In this document: piece after piece, positions 25,564 to 34,203 of the stretch
Layout of the letters: every line of letters starts with the position of its first letter
How positions within the stretch are numbered: the first letter of the stretch is position 1
From: Denitratisoma sp. DHT3
Lineage (GTDB): Bacteria; Pseudomonadota; Gammaproteobacteria; Burkholderiales; Rhodocyclaceae
DNA length: 64,000 nt
Direction of reading: 5' to 3'
NCBI RefSeq assembly: GCF_007833355.1
Contig: NZ_CP020914.1
Location: 916,047 to 980,046, forward strand
Translations under genes and position numbers: made by a program
The notes under the pieces: model-generated
What the model was told of the DNA's origin: nothing
The model's database searches: none
The model's input: the letters and a program-made list of their open reading frames with translations, nothing else

Positions 25564-26754
25564 ATGAGCGATGCCGATCATGAAAAAGTTCTGCGCCAAG
25601 CCTGGGCGGATTTCTGCGACGAACTGAAGCGGGCGGCAGACATCCCCTTCGGTCCCACGGTGCCGCCCCATGTCAATGACCGCACCGCCGGTTTCGAGGT
25701 GCTGGCGCGCAACATCTCCCTGGCGCTGAACTTCCAGCACGACTACGTCGACCCGCGCTATCCGGAATTGATTCACTACTTCGACCCGGTGCGCAAGCAA
25801 GGCGGCGACAACACCGACGCGGTCTATGTGGGCGCCACCATCAACGGCACCGATACCTACCGGATCAGCGGCAACCGCGGCAGCGCCCGCTATTTCGCCG
25901 TGACCTCGGTGGAAAAGGGCCAGACGCCGTGGGGCGGCAAGGTTGCCCATACGCTGTTCGCCGACGATCTCGAGGTGGATGCGGATGGCAACTTCGAGTT
26001 GATCGTCAGCCCCGATCCTCATCCCGGCAACTGGCTGCGCACCACGCCGGATACCTTCCGTGTCACTTTCCGCCAGTTCTTCGCCGACTGGGAAAACGAA
26101 CGTCCGATGAAGGCCCGCATCGACCGCCTCACCGGCGACATGGCCCCTCCCCCGCCGCCCGCGCCGGACAAGCTCGCGCGCCAACTGCTGGCCTCGGCGA
26201 AATGGGTCAACGAATCGATCGAATTCTGGATCTACATGATCAACATGTGGAAGGCCATCCCCAACACCTTCCGCTCCTACAAGCAACTGGCCGACCGCGC
26301 CATCGACGCCACACCGGGCGGTGAGCCGATGGTCGCCTACTGGTCGCTGCCCCGCGACGAGTCGCTGATCATCCGCGTGCGACCACCCCACTGCCAGTAC
26401 TGGGCGGTGGAGTTCGGTAACTTCTGGTGGACCAGCATGGACTACCGCTACCGGCTGTCCAACACCAACTGCCATTACGCCCAACTGGAGGAGGACGGCG
26501 AACTGATCGTGGTGATCTCCCACGACGATCCGGGCCTGCCCAACTGGCTCGACGCCTCCGGCTACGCCGAGGGCTATGTCTGCTACCGCTGGATGCTGGC
26601 CGACAGCTATCCGGCGCCGGAGGCCGTCCAGGTCAAGACGACGCAACTGTTCAAGCATCTGCCGGCCCATGTGAAGCGCATCACGCCCAAGGGACGCCAC
26701 GAACAGCTGATGGAGCGACGGCGCGGCGTGATCAATCGTTTCGGCAACCTCTGA
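25564..26754 (+). CDS. DUF1214 domain protein
   Basis: This 396-residue protein has a C-terminal DUF1214-type region (about 280-370: WAVEFGNFWWTSMDYRYR, then YCYRWMLADSYPAPE-like end). Its N-terminal half has DPRYPELIHYFDPVRKQGGD and TYRISGNRGSARYFAV. The function of the family is unknown; members occur in steroid and hydrocarbon degradation clusters. There is no signal peptide. Eleven nt separate it from the sulfotransferase-like gene, with which it is probably co-transcribed. Confidence 0.75.
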   Translation: MSDADHEKVLRQAWADFCDELKRAADIPFGPTVPPHVNDRTAGFEVLARNISLALNFQHDYVDPRYPELIHYFDPVRKQGGDNTDAVYVGATINGTDTYRISGNRGSARYFAVTSVEKGQTPWGGKVAHTLFADDLEVDADGNFELIVSPDPHPGNWLRTTPDTFRVTFRQFFADWENERPMKARIDRLTGDMAPPPPPAPDKLARQLLASAKWVNESIEFWIYMINMWKAIPNTFRSYKQLADRAIDATPGGEPMVAYWSLPRDESLIIRVRPPHCQYWAVEFGNFWWTSMDYRYRLSNTNCHYAQLEEDGELIVVISHDDPGLPNWLDASGYAEGYVCYRWMLADSYPAPEAVQVKTTQLFKHLPAHVKRITPKGRHEQLMERRRGVINRFGNL

Positions 26755-26767
26755 GGGGAGAAACCCG

Positions 26768-28027
26768 GTGAGCATGAACAATCCGATGGACTGGACGCCC
26801 CCGCCCCGCCCCGAGTGGCTGGCGCAAGTCAACGAGGAAGGCCGGGGCATGGACATCGCCAGCCTGGTGCCGCTGCAGCCCCAGGAGCTGATCGACACCG
26901 CGATGGCCAACACAGGCCTGTCCGATTTCGGCCGCGACGACTGGCGGGAACCCTTCGAGATCCTGGTCAAGGCCATCAACGATGAGGCCGAACTGAATCT
27001 CTTCGGCCGCCTGATGACCCGCAGCGATCTCCTGATCTGGCTCCAGGAGCGGCTGGAAATCGAGGAAGCCTACCGGCGCCACCCCGAGATCGAGGACGAG
27101 GTGGTGGATGCGCCGGTGTTCATCGTCGGCCAGGCACGCTCCGGCACCTCCATCCTGTTCGAACTGCTTTCGGCCGACAGCCAGTTCGGCGCGCCGACGA
27201 ACTGGGAGATCATGTTCCCCTGCCCGCCGCCGGAAGCCGCCACCTACAAGAGCGACCCGCGCATCGCCCGCGCCCAGCATCTGCTGACCCAGTGGCACCG
27301 GGTGGCCCCTTCCTTTCTCGCCATGCACGAACTGGGCGCCACCATTCCCAACGAATGCAAGGTGGCGATGAACTGCACCTTCATCACCGACAACCTCACC
27401 GGCCTCTTCCAGGTTCCCAGCTATTACCAGTGGCTGATGCAGGCCGACCTCACCGTGCCCTACGCCTACTACAAGCGGATGCTGAAGCTCCTTCAATGGA
27501 AGAATCCGCGGCGCCACTGGCTATTGAAATCCCCCTCGCACATCGAGAGCCTGCCGGTGCTGTTCAAGGTCTTCCCCGATGCCCGGGTGGTCTATGCCCA
27601 CCGCGATCCGATCAAGGCGCGGGCCTCGGTCACCCATCTGCTGGGCACCCTGTACTGGATGCGCAGCGACAAGCCCTTCGACGCTACCTCCTTCGAGCGC
27701 CTGATGACGCCGGAGGCCTACGCCTTCAGCCTGAACCGGGTGATCGACCAGATCGAGACCGGTGAAATTCCGCGCGCCCAGATCCACGACTTCCTCTTCG
27801 CCGACCTGATGCGCTCGCCCGAGGAGGCGCTGGCCGGGCTCTACCGCAAGCTGGACCTGCCCTTCCCGGACCAGGCCCGGCAGGCGGTAGCCGACTACCT
27901 GGCCCACAAACCCCAGGGCAAGTTCGGCCAGAACGTCTATCGCGTCGGCGAAGAGCAACAGATCGCGCACGAGCGGCGGATCTTCGCCCGCTACCAGCAC
28001 TTCCACAACGTGCCGGAGGAAGTCTGA
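26768..28027 (+). CDS. sulfotransferase family protein
   Basis: This 419-residue protein has the PAPS 5'-phosphosulfate loop FIVGQARSGTSILFELL (about 118-135) and the 3'-phosphate segment VVYAHRDPIKARAS (about 275-290), as in the Sulfotransfer_3-type family. Members in degradative clusters have no established substrate, and sulfonation of a hydroxylated sterol-like compound is only one idea. The start is taken as GTG 26768 because GGGGAG sits 8 nt upstream; ATG 26774 is the alternative. Confidence 0.8.
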   Translation: MSMNNPMDWTPPPRPEWLAQVNEEGRGMDIASLVPLQPQELIDTAMANTGLSDFGRDDWREPFEILVKAINDEAELNLFGRLMTRSDLLIWLQERLEIEEAYRRHPEIEDEVVDAPVFIVGQARSGTSILFELLSADSQFGAPTNWEIMFPCPPPEAATYKSDPRIARAQHLLTQWHRVAPSFLAMHELGATIPNECKVAMNCTFITDNLTGLFQVPSYYQWLMQADLTVPYAYYKRMLKLLQWKNPRRHWLLKSPSHIESLPVLFKVFPDARVVYAHRDPIKARASVTHLLGTLYWMRSDKPFDATSFERLMTPEAYAFSLNRVIDQIETGEIPRAQIHDFLFADLMRSPEEALAGLYRKLDLPFPDQARQAVADYLAHKPQGKFGQNVYRVGEEQQIAHERRIFARYQHFHNVPEEV

Positions 28028-28047
28028 TTCCGGAGGGAGATCTACCC

Positions 28048-28818
28048 ATGCACCTTGACCTGCAAGACCGCGTCATCGTTCTCACCGGAGCCGCCAGCGG
28101 CATCGGCCTGGCCTGCCTCAAGGCTTTCGCCGCCGAGGGCTGCACCGTGATCGCGGCCGACATCGACCGTGCCCGACTCGATCTGGCCGTCGCCGCAGCC
28201 GGCGGCCGTGTAGTCGCCCAGGTGGCCGACGTCACCGATCCGACCCAGGTGCAAGCGCTGGTGGATCGGGCAGTCGAAGAATTCGGCCGACTGGACGTGA
28301 TGTTCAACAACGCCGGCGGCGCCTTTCCCACCCCCACCGAAACCCAGCGCATCGAGGACTACCGGCGCATCATCGCCCTCAACCTGGACTCGGTGTACTA
28401 CGGCATCCACGCCGCCCTGCCGGTGATGCTGGCCCAGGGGCACGGCTGCATCCTGTCCACCACCTCCGGTGCCGGCCTCAATGCCGTCGATGGCTTGGCG
28501 GTCTATGGCGCGGCCAAGGCCGGCGTCATCAGCCTGATGAAAAGCGTGGCGACGGAATTCGGCGGGCGCGGCATCCGGGCCAACACGCTTTCCCCCGGTG
28601 CGATGGACACCCCGGGCCTGCGCGCCTGGCTGGAAACCTTTCCCGACGGTCCGGCCCGCTACGGCCGTCAGATTCCCAGTGGCCGCCTGGGCACCGGAGA
28701 GGACATCGCCCAAACGGCCCTGTTCCTCGCCAGTGATGCGGCGGCCTATATCAATGGGGTGGTGATCCCGGTCGATGGTGCCATCCACGCCCGGCTCGCC
28801 TCCCCCCACATCGAATAA
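28048..28818 (+). CDS. short-chain dehydrogenase/reductase
   Basis: This 256-residue SDR has cofactor motif TGAASGIG, Asp at the end of the second strand (AADIDRAR, favouring NAD), NNAGG, a Ser in STTSGAG and YGAAK. It ends VVIPVDGAI. GGAGGGA precedes the start. It lies between the sulfotransferase-like gene and another SDR and is likely part of the same transcript. Confidence 0.87.
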   Translation: MHLDLQDRVIVLTGAASGIGLACLKAFAAEGCTVIAADIDRARLDLAVAAAGGRVVAQVADVTDPTQVQALVDRAVEEFGRLDVMFNNAGGAFPTPTETQRIEDYRRIIALNLDSVYYGIHAALPVMLAQGHGCILSTTSGAGLNAVDGLAVYGAAKAGVISLMKSVATEFGGRGIRANTLSPGAMDTPGLRAWLETFPDGPARYGRQIPSGRLGTGEDIAQTALFLASDAAAYINGVVIPVDGAIHARLASPHIE

Positions 28819-28829
28819 GGAGACATCGC

Positions 28830-29663
28830 ATGGACCTCGGACTCAAAGGCAAGACCGTCATCATCACCGGCGGCAGCGGCGGTATCGGCCAGGGGCTGGT
28901 ACTGGAATTCGCCCGGGAAGGCTGCAATGTCGTAAGTGCCTCGCGGGACGCCGCCACTGGAGAAAAGCTCGCCCAGCAGGCGGCGGCGCAAGGCCTGCCC
29001 GGCCGGGTGCTGGCGCTGGCCACCGACGTGACCCAACGAGCCAGCGTGGATGCCATGATCGCCGAGACCCAGCGCCAGTACGGCCCCGTGGATGCCCTGG
29101 TCAACAACGCCGGCGGCGTGGCCCATCCGTCCGCCTTCGCCGAACTCGACGACGAGGCACGACGCTGGGAAATCGCCCTCAACATCGACGGTGTGGTCAA
29201 CTGCTGCCAGGCGGTCGGCCGGGAAATGCTGGCCCGGGGACAGGGCAGCATCGTCAACATCTCATCCAACTCCTCACTGCTTGGCGAAGCGGCGGCCGGC
29301 GTGGCCCATTACGGCGCCACCAAGGGCTTCGTGAACAGCCTGTCCAAGGCCTTGGCCTGGGAATGGGCCAAGCAGGGGGTACGGGTGAACAACATCTGCC
29401 CCGGCTGGATCGTGCCCCACAAGTCCGAAAATGTGGGCGACGGCAGTTTCTGGAACCGCTTTGGCTTCGAGCAGTTGGGTAAGCCGGAGGACATGGAAAA
29501 AGCCCGGGAGGAAGGCACCCTGTTCAACATGAGCGGATTGCCCATCCCGCGCCTGGGCCGACCCGAAGACATCGCCCATCTGGCCCTGTTCCTCGCCTCG
29601 GAACGTTCCAGCTACATCACCGGCCAGTTGATCAGCGTCAGTGGCGGCGCCTACATGCCCTAA
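28830..29663 (+). CDS. short-chain dehydrogenase/reductase
   Basis: This 277-residue SDR has TGGSGGIG, NNAGG, a catalytic Ser in NISSNSS and YGATK, ending LISVSGGAY. A longer segment before the C-terminus (NVGDGSFWNRFGFEQ) is likely a substrate-binding lid. AAGGAG lies before the start, 11 nt after the preceding SDR. The substrate is unknown. Confidence 0.86.
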   Translation: MDLGLKGKTVIITGGSGGIGQGLVLEFAREGCNVVSASRDAATGEKLAQQAAAQGLPGRVLALATDVTQRASVDAMIAETQRQYGPVDALVNNAGGVAHPSAFAELDDEARRWEIALNIDGVVNCCQAVGREMLARGQGSIVNISSNSSLLGEAAAGVAHYGATKGFVNSLSKALAWEWAKQGVRVNNICPGWIVPHKSENVGDGSFWNRFGFEQLGKPEDMEKAREEGTLFNMSGLPIPRLGRPEDIAHLALFLASERSSYITGQLISVSGGAYMP

Positions 29664-29738
29664 GCCAGCCAAACCAAACCTATTTCAACGTTCCGAACGA
29701 ACGCGCAGCCTGAACCGACCCAGCCGACGGAGCACCTC

Positions 29739-30185
29739 ATGACCGATATCGAAAAGCTGACCGCCATCGCCGCAATCCAGGCCCTCAAGGCCCGCTACTT
29801 CCGCGCCATGGACAGCAAGGACTGGGCCGGACTGGAGGCGGTTTTCGCCCCCGACCTGATCGCCGATTTCCGCGACTCCCCGCCCATGCGCGACGAAAGC
29901 CTCCTGACCGAAGGTGCCGCCGCCTACGTGGCCAAGCTGGCGCCCACGCTGCAGAATATGGTCACCGTGCACCACGGTCACATGCCGGAGATCGAGATCA
30001 CTTCGGAGACGACCGCGACCGGCGTCTGGGCCATGGAGGACAAGCTCTGGATTCCCGAAGGCAGCCCGCTCCCGTTCAAGGTTCTGCACGGCTACGGTCA
30101 CTACCATGAAACCTATGTGCGCCTGGACGGGAGATGGCGCATCAAGACGATACGCCTGAGCCGCCTCCATATCGAGACGGGTTGA
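29739..30185 (+). CDS. SnoaL-like (NTF2-fold) protein
   Basis: This 148-residue protein has the NTF2-like cone fold, with a helix-rich start (AIQALKARYFRAMDSKDW, then FAPDLIADF) and beta strands with a conserved HHGHMPEI and a final DGRWRIKTIRL. Members act as isomerases, dehydratases or binding proteins for polycyclic substrates. The context is SDR genes on both sides. A gap of 159 nt to the next SDR shows no other feature. Confidence 0.75.
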   Translation: MTDIEKLTAIAAIQALKARYFRAMDSKDWAGLEAVFAPDLIADFRDSPPMRDESLLTEGAAAYVAKLAPTLQNMVTVHHGHMPEIEITSETTATGVWAMEDKLWIPEGSPLPFKVLHGYGHYHETYVRLDGRWRIKTIRLSRLHIETG

Positions 30186-30344
30186 TCGATCCGGCGCCGG
30201 AATATGTCATGAACATCGATCCGGCATTGATCGCATTTGGGCAAAAGGAATCTGCGGCGGTAACGGAGCCATTAAAATTCGCCCATCCACCCCGCCAGTG
30301 CCGACCGGCGCCTGGCGAACAACCGCGATCGAGGAGAAACAAAC

Positions 30345-31100
30345 ATGAAGCGTCTGGCAGGCAAGGTGGCATTGGTGACCGGCGGCGGTCAGGGCGTTGG
30401 TCGGGGCATCGCTCTGGCATTGGCGGCGGAAGGCGCCAAGGTCGCCGTCTCGGGCCGCACCCTGTCCAAAGTGGAGGACGCCTGCCGCGAGATCGAGTCC
30501 CGCGGCGGCGAGGCGCTGGCCATCGAGTGCGACGTGAAGAGCCAGGAATCCCTGCAGAAATGCGTCGATGCCGTGGTCGCCCGCTTCGGCGGCCTGCAGA
30601 TCCTGGTCAACAATGCCCAGGAAGTCCCCAACGGCAAGCTGCATCAAGTGACCGACGAGGCTTTTGAAGCCGGCTGGGAATCCGGCCCCCAGGCCACCTT
30701 CCGCCTGATGAAGCTGTGCTATCCCTATCTGAAGGGCGACGGCAACATCATCAACCTGGCCAGCGCCGCCGGCCGCCGCTGGGACTCCACCGGCTACGGC
30801 TGCTACGGCGCCACCAAGGAGGCGATCCGCCAGCTGACCCGCGCCGCCGCCTGCGAATGGGCCGTCGACGGCATCCGCACCAACGTGATCCTGCCCCTGG
30901 CCGAATCCGAAGGTCTCAAGGGCTGGGCCGCCGCCCGGCCCGAGGAAGCGGCGGCCTACTTCAACACCATCCCGATGCGCCGCGTCGGCGAATGCGAGGG
31001 TGACATCGGCCGCTTCGTCGCCGCCCTCTGCACGGACGACTGCCGCTACGTCAACGGCCAGAGCATCGCGCTCGACGGCGGCCAGGCTTTCCTGGGCTGA
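30345..31100 (+). CDS. short-chain dehydrogenase/reductase
   Basis: This 251-residue SDR has cofactor motif TGGGQGVG and a basic residue at the end of the second strand (VSGRTLSK), which suggests NADP. NNAQ replaces the usual NNAG. A Ser in NLASAAG and YGATK follow. It is the last gene of the second catabolic set and is followed by a good terminator. Confidence 0.86.
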   Translation: MKRLAGKVALVTGGGQGVGRGIALALAAEGAKVAVSGRTLSKVEDACREIESRGGEALAIECDVKSQESLQKCVDAVVARFGGLQILVNNAQEVPNGKLHQVTDEAFEAGWESGPQATFRLMKLCYPYLKGDGNIINLASAAGRRWDSTGYGCYGATKEAIRQLTRAAACEWAVDGIRTNVILPLAESEGLKGWAAARPEEAAAYFNTIPMRRVGECEGDIGRFVAALCTDDCRYVNGQSIALDGGQAFLG

Positions 31101-31134
31101 GGCCATCCCAGGCGACTCCGTTCGGGTCATGGCC

Positions 31135-31160
31135 AGGGGAGCGCTGCCGCTCCCCTTTTT
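31135..31160 (+). terminator. Rho-independent terminator after the SDR gene
   Basis: AGGGGAGCG (31135-31143) and CGCTCCCCT (31148-31156) enclose a CTGC loop and lead into five T (31156-31160). The tonB-like start follows within 2 nt, so the next gene needs its own promoter or read-through. Confidence 0.82.
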
Positions 31161-31161
31161 C

Positions 31162-31815
31162 ATGCACACCCCGCTCGTCCGGATCGATCGCTCCCTCGCC
31201 CGAGCGCTGGCGATCTCCCTGGCCGCTCACGGCCTGGCCTTCTGGTCCGTGCCAACCGACATGCCGCCAATCACCAGCGGCGGCCTGCGCGCTTCCCTGC
31301 GACCAGCGCCAACGACGGCTCCGGCGGATACGCGAAACTTGAGCCACGCGACCGCACCCAAACCCCGAATACTGGATGGGCGACAGACCCGAGAACGATC
31401 CATCGATGCACCAGAAACCGCGCGTGCAGCGATGCCCGCAGAGGATCGACTGCCAACCGCGGCGCAGCCATTGGCGCCAGATACCTCGGCCATCGACCCC
31501 GCCGGGCTGCGCCAGTACCACTTCGCGCTTGGCCGCGCGGCATCCCGTTTCCGTGTCTACCCGCCCCAGGCGCGCGAGGCCGGCTGGCAAGGACGCGTAA
31601 CCCTGCGCCTGGCGATGGTCGCGGGCGGCATTCCGCGAGACCTGATCTTGCGCGTCAGCAGCGGCCATCCGGCGCTCGACCAGGCAGCCCAGGAAATGCT
31701 GCGCCAGGCCATCGACCACACCCCCGTGCCCGAGACGCTGCGCGGACAGCCCTTCATCATCGACCTCGCAATCGACTTCGATCTGACCGACCCGGCACCC
31801 ACCCCGCCGCGTTAA
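31162..31815 (+). CDS. TonB-family protein, solitary
   Basis: This 217-residue protein has an N-terminal hydrophobic helix (ALAISLAAHGLAFW), a Pro/Ala-rich spacer, and a TonB C-terminal-like domain (YPPQAREAGWQGRVTLRLAM, SGHPALDQAAQEMLRQAI). The start is uncertain. ATG 31162 gives the usual short N-terminal tail but sits directly after the terminator with no ribosome site; ATG 31129 lies within it. It is a second TonB with no receptor or exbBD nearby. Confidence 0.72.
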   Translation: MHTPLVRIDRSLARALAISLAAHGLAFWSVPTDMPPITSGGLRASLRPAPTTAPADTRNLSHATAPKPRILDGRQTRERSIDAPETARAAMPAEDRLPTAAQPLAPDTSAIDPAGLRQYHFALGRAASRFRVYPPQAREAGWQGRVTLRLAMVAGGIPRDLILRVSSGHPALDQAAQEMLRQAIDHTPVPETLRGQPFIIDLAIDFDLTDPAPTPPR

Positions 31816-32169
31816 CGAGGCTGGATGAGATTTCGACGCAGGCGCAGCGCGGTCGCCGTCGATCGATAAACCTTAAAACCTCATTTGGTTTTAATATCCA
31901 AACTGGATTGTTCGAGCACCCGTGACACCGGCCCCATGATGGGCGCGGATAGCAAAGTCCGCCACGCTCGGATGTCCGACCCGCCGTTTCGATTCTGAAT
32001 TTCACATTAATGATTCTGGAGATCGTCGCCATCTCTCGCTTCAGCGACCGCCCTTTTCTCACGAACAGGATACCCATGCATGTTCTCGCCATTCGGTCCC
32101 GTAGCGCGCATCGCGCCCCATGAGCCCGATCGCCGTGGTCACGGTGCAACTCCGTCGGCCGGCGCCACC
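31816..32169 (+). other. intergenic region with inverted repeat
   Basis: The only clear structure in this 354-nt gap is TTAAAACC-TCATTT-GGTTTTAA (31873-31894), a perfect 8-bp inverted repeat 58 nt after the tonB-like stop. It could be a weak terminator or an operator. The frame of the next gene is open back to 32080, but I see no ribosome site there. Confidence 0.45.
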
Positions 32170-34146
32170 ATGATCGGCAGGATCGTCTCCATCATCCTGC
32201 TGCTGACGCTCGGCGCTCCGGCCTTCGCCGGCACACTGGTCACGCTGCAGCTCAAGTGGTCCCATTCCTTCCAGTTCGCCGGCTACTACGCCGCACTGGA
32301 AAAAGGCTATTACCGCGAAGCCGGCCTCGATGTGCGCATCGAGGAGGCCATGCCCGGCGTCAATGCCATCGATCAGGTGCTGAGCGGGGAAGCGGACTTC
32401 GGCGTCGGCACCAGCGACCTGCTGCGGGCGCGCGCGGCAGGTCGCCCCGTAGTGGTCCTGGCCGTGATCTTCCAGCACTCGCCGCTGGTGATGATCGCCA
32501 GGAAACGCTATGCCGACCAGTCGCTGCGCGACATCATCGGCAAGCAGGTGATGATCGATCCCCAATCATCCGAATTGCTGGCCTATCTCAAGCAGGAGGG
32601 CATTCCTCTCGACGGAATCACCCAGCTCCAGCACAGCTTCAATCCCCAGGACCTGATCGACGGTCACGCGGACGCCATCTCCGCTTATGCCACGAACGAG
32701 GTGTACTATCTGGACAAGGCCGGTCTTTCCTATCAGATATTCACCCCCCGCTCCGCGGGCATCGACTTCTACGGCGACAATCTGTTCACCTCGGCACGGC
32801 AGATCGAACAGCACCCCGACCGTGTCAGGGCCTTTCGCGAGGCCAGCCTGCGGGGCTGGAAGTACGCGCTGGATCATCCCGAGGAAATCGCCCGCTTGAT
32901 TCAGAGCCAATACCGCGGACAGCACGATCTGGATTTCTATCGCTTCGAATCCAGGCAGATGCTTCCCTTGATCGATGCCGGACTGGTCGAGGTCGGCTAT
33001 ATGAATCCGGACCGCTGGCATCGCATCGCCAACACCTACGCCAACCTCGGCATGTTGCCGCGCGATCCGCCTCTCACAGGCTTTCTCTACGATCCAGCGC
33101 CCAAGGCCGATTCGACGAAGCTCCGCTGGTACCTGTTCGCCGTCCTGGCGCTGATGGCCATCATCGGCATCCTGGCGATCCATTTCCATCGCGTCAAACG
33201 ACGCCTGGAACGCAGTATCGACACCTTGCAAACCCGCCAGACCACCCTGAGCGAAAGCGAAACCGCCTTGCGCGCGCTCATCGATACCACCGCGGCCGGC
33301 GTGTATGTCCTGCGCGGAAACAGGTTCGCCATGGTCAACCCGGCACTGGTCGCCCTCTCCGGCCATGCCGAAGCAGAAATGCTGGCGATGGATTTCCAGG
33401 ACCTGATCCATCCCGAGCATCGTGCCATGGTGATGGAATACGCCGCGGCGCGGTCGCGCGGCGGGCAAGTCGCGCCCCGCCATGAATTCAGGATGCTCGC
33501 CAGGCACGGCGGAATCCGCTGGGTGGAACTGACGGTGGAGAGGATCACCCTGTCTGGCGAATCGGCGAGCGTCGGCACGATCTACGACATCACCGCACGC
33601 AAGCGGGTCGAGGAACGGACCAAACACATGGCCCGGCATGACGAACTGACCGGACTGGCCAACCGGAGCCTGTTCGCGGATCGATTCAAGCAGGCCCTGG
33701 CCAGCGCCAAGCGCGACCACTACCAGCTCGGTTTGTTATACCTCGATCTCGGTCTCGACCAGCTCAAGGACGGCGATGCTCCGTTGGGCCATGCCGTCGC
33801 GGACTCGGTCTTGAAGGAAATGGCCAGACGAATCACGGAGTGCATCCGCGACTCGGATACGGCGGCGCGCATGGGCGGCGACGAATTCGCTGTGCTGTTG
33901 CGCACCATCGAGGAAAGCCGCAACGCATCCGCCGTCGCGGAAAAGATCCGGCAGGCGCTGGGGCGGCCCATGACGGTTGCCGGCCACCGCCTGCGCATTT
34001 CCGCCAACATCGGCATCGCCATCTACCCGGAGCACGGAGTCGACGAAATGGAGCTCATCCGCAACGCCGATAGCGCCCTGTGTCGAGCCAGGGAAACGGG
34101 CAGCGGAAATATCCAGATGTTCCAGTACGAGGATCAATGTACCTGA
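32170..34146 (+). CDS. NMT1-type periplasmic sensor with PAS and GGDEF domains
   Basis: This protein has about 658 residues. After a signal peptide (MIGRIVSIILLLTLGAPAFA) comes an NMT1/THI5-like binding domain (about 22-300; LKWSHSFQFAGYYAALEKGY). A membrane helix (about 318-337), a PAS domain (about 375-490) and a GGDEF domain (about 500-655) follow. The signature MGGDEF is intact. However, the upstream stretch that normally reads D.FK.IND..GH..GD is DQLKDGDAPLGHAVAD, so the Asn that contacts guanine in well-studied cyclases is Asp. Activity as a diguanylate cyclase is doubtful. It probably senses a small periplasmic ligand of pyrimidine or amine type. The start at 32170 was chosen for the signal peptide. 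Confidence 0.83.
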   Translation: MIGRIVSIILLLTLGAPAFAGTLVTLQLKWSHSFQFAGYYAALEKGYYREAGLDVRIEEAMPGVNAIDQVLSGEADFGVGTSDLLRARAAGRPVVVLAVIFQHSPLVMIARKRYADQSLRDIIGKQVMIDPQSSELLAYLKQEGIPLDGITQLQHSFNPQDLIDGHADAISAYATNEVYYLDKAGLSYQIFTPRSAGIDFYGDNLFTSARQIEQHPDRVRAFREASLRGWKYALDHPEEIARLIQSQYRGQHDLDFYRFESRQMLPLIDAGLVEVGYMNPDRWHRIANTYANLGMLPRDPPLTGFLYDPAPKADSTKLRWYLFAVLALMAIIGILAIHFHRVKRRLERSIDTLQTRQTTLSESETALRALIDTTAAGVYVLRGNRFAMVNPALVALSGHAEAEMLAMDFQDLIHPEHRAMVMEYAAARSRGGQVAPRHEFRMLARHGGIRWVELTVERITLSGESASVGTIYDITARKRVEERTKHMARHDELTGLANRSLFADRFKQALASAKRDHYQLGLLYLDLGLDQLKDGDAPLGHAVADSVLKEMARRITECIRDSDTAARMGGDEFAVLLRTIEESRNASAVAEKIRQALGRPMTVAGHRLRISANIGIAIYPEHGVDEMELIRNADSALCRARETGSGNIQMFQYEDQCT

Positions 34147-34203
34147 ACAGCCGGGGCATTCGGACCCGTCCGCCGCCGCCCCGCAAGGCACCGCCCGTCC
34201 TTC

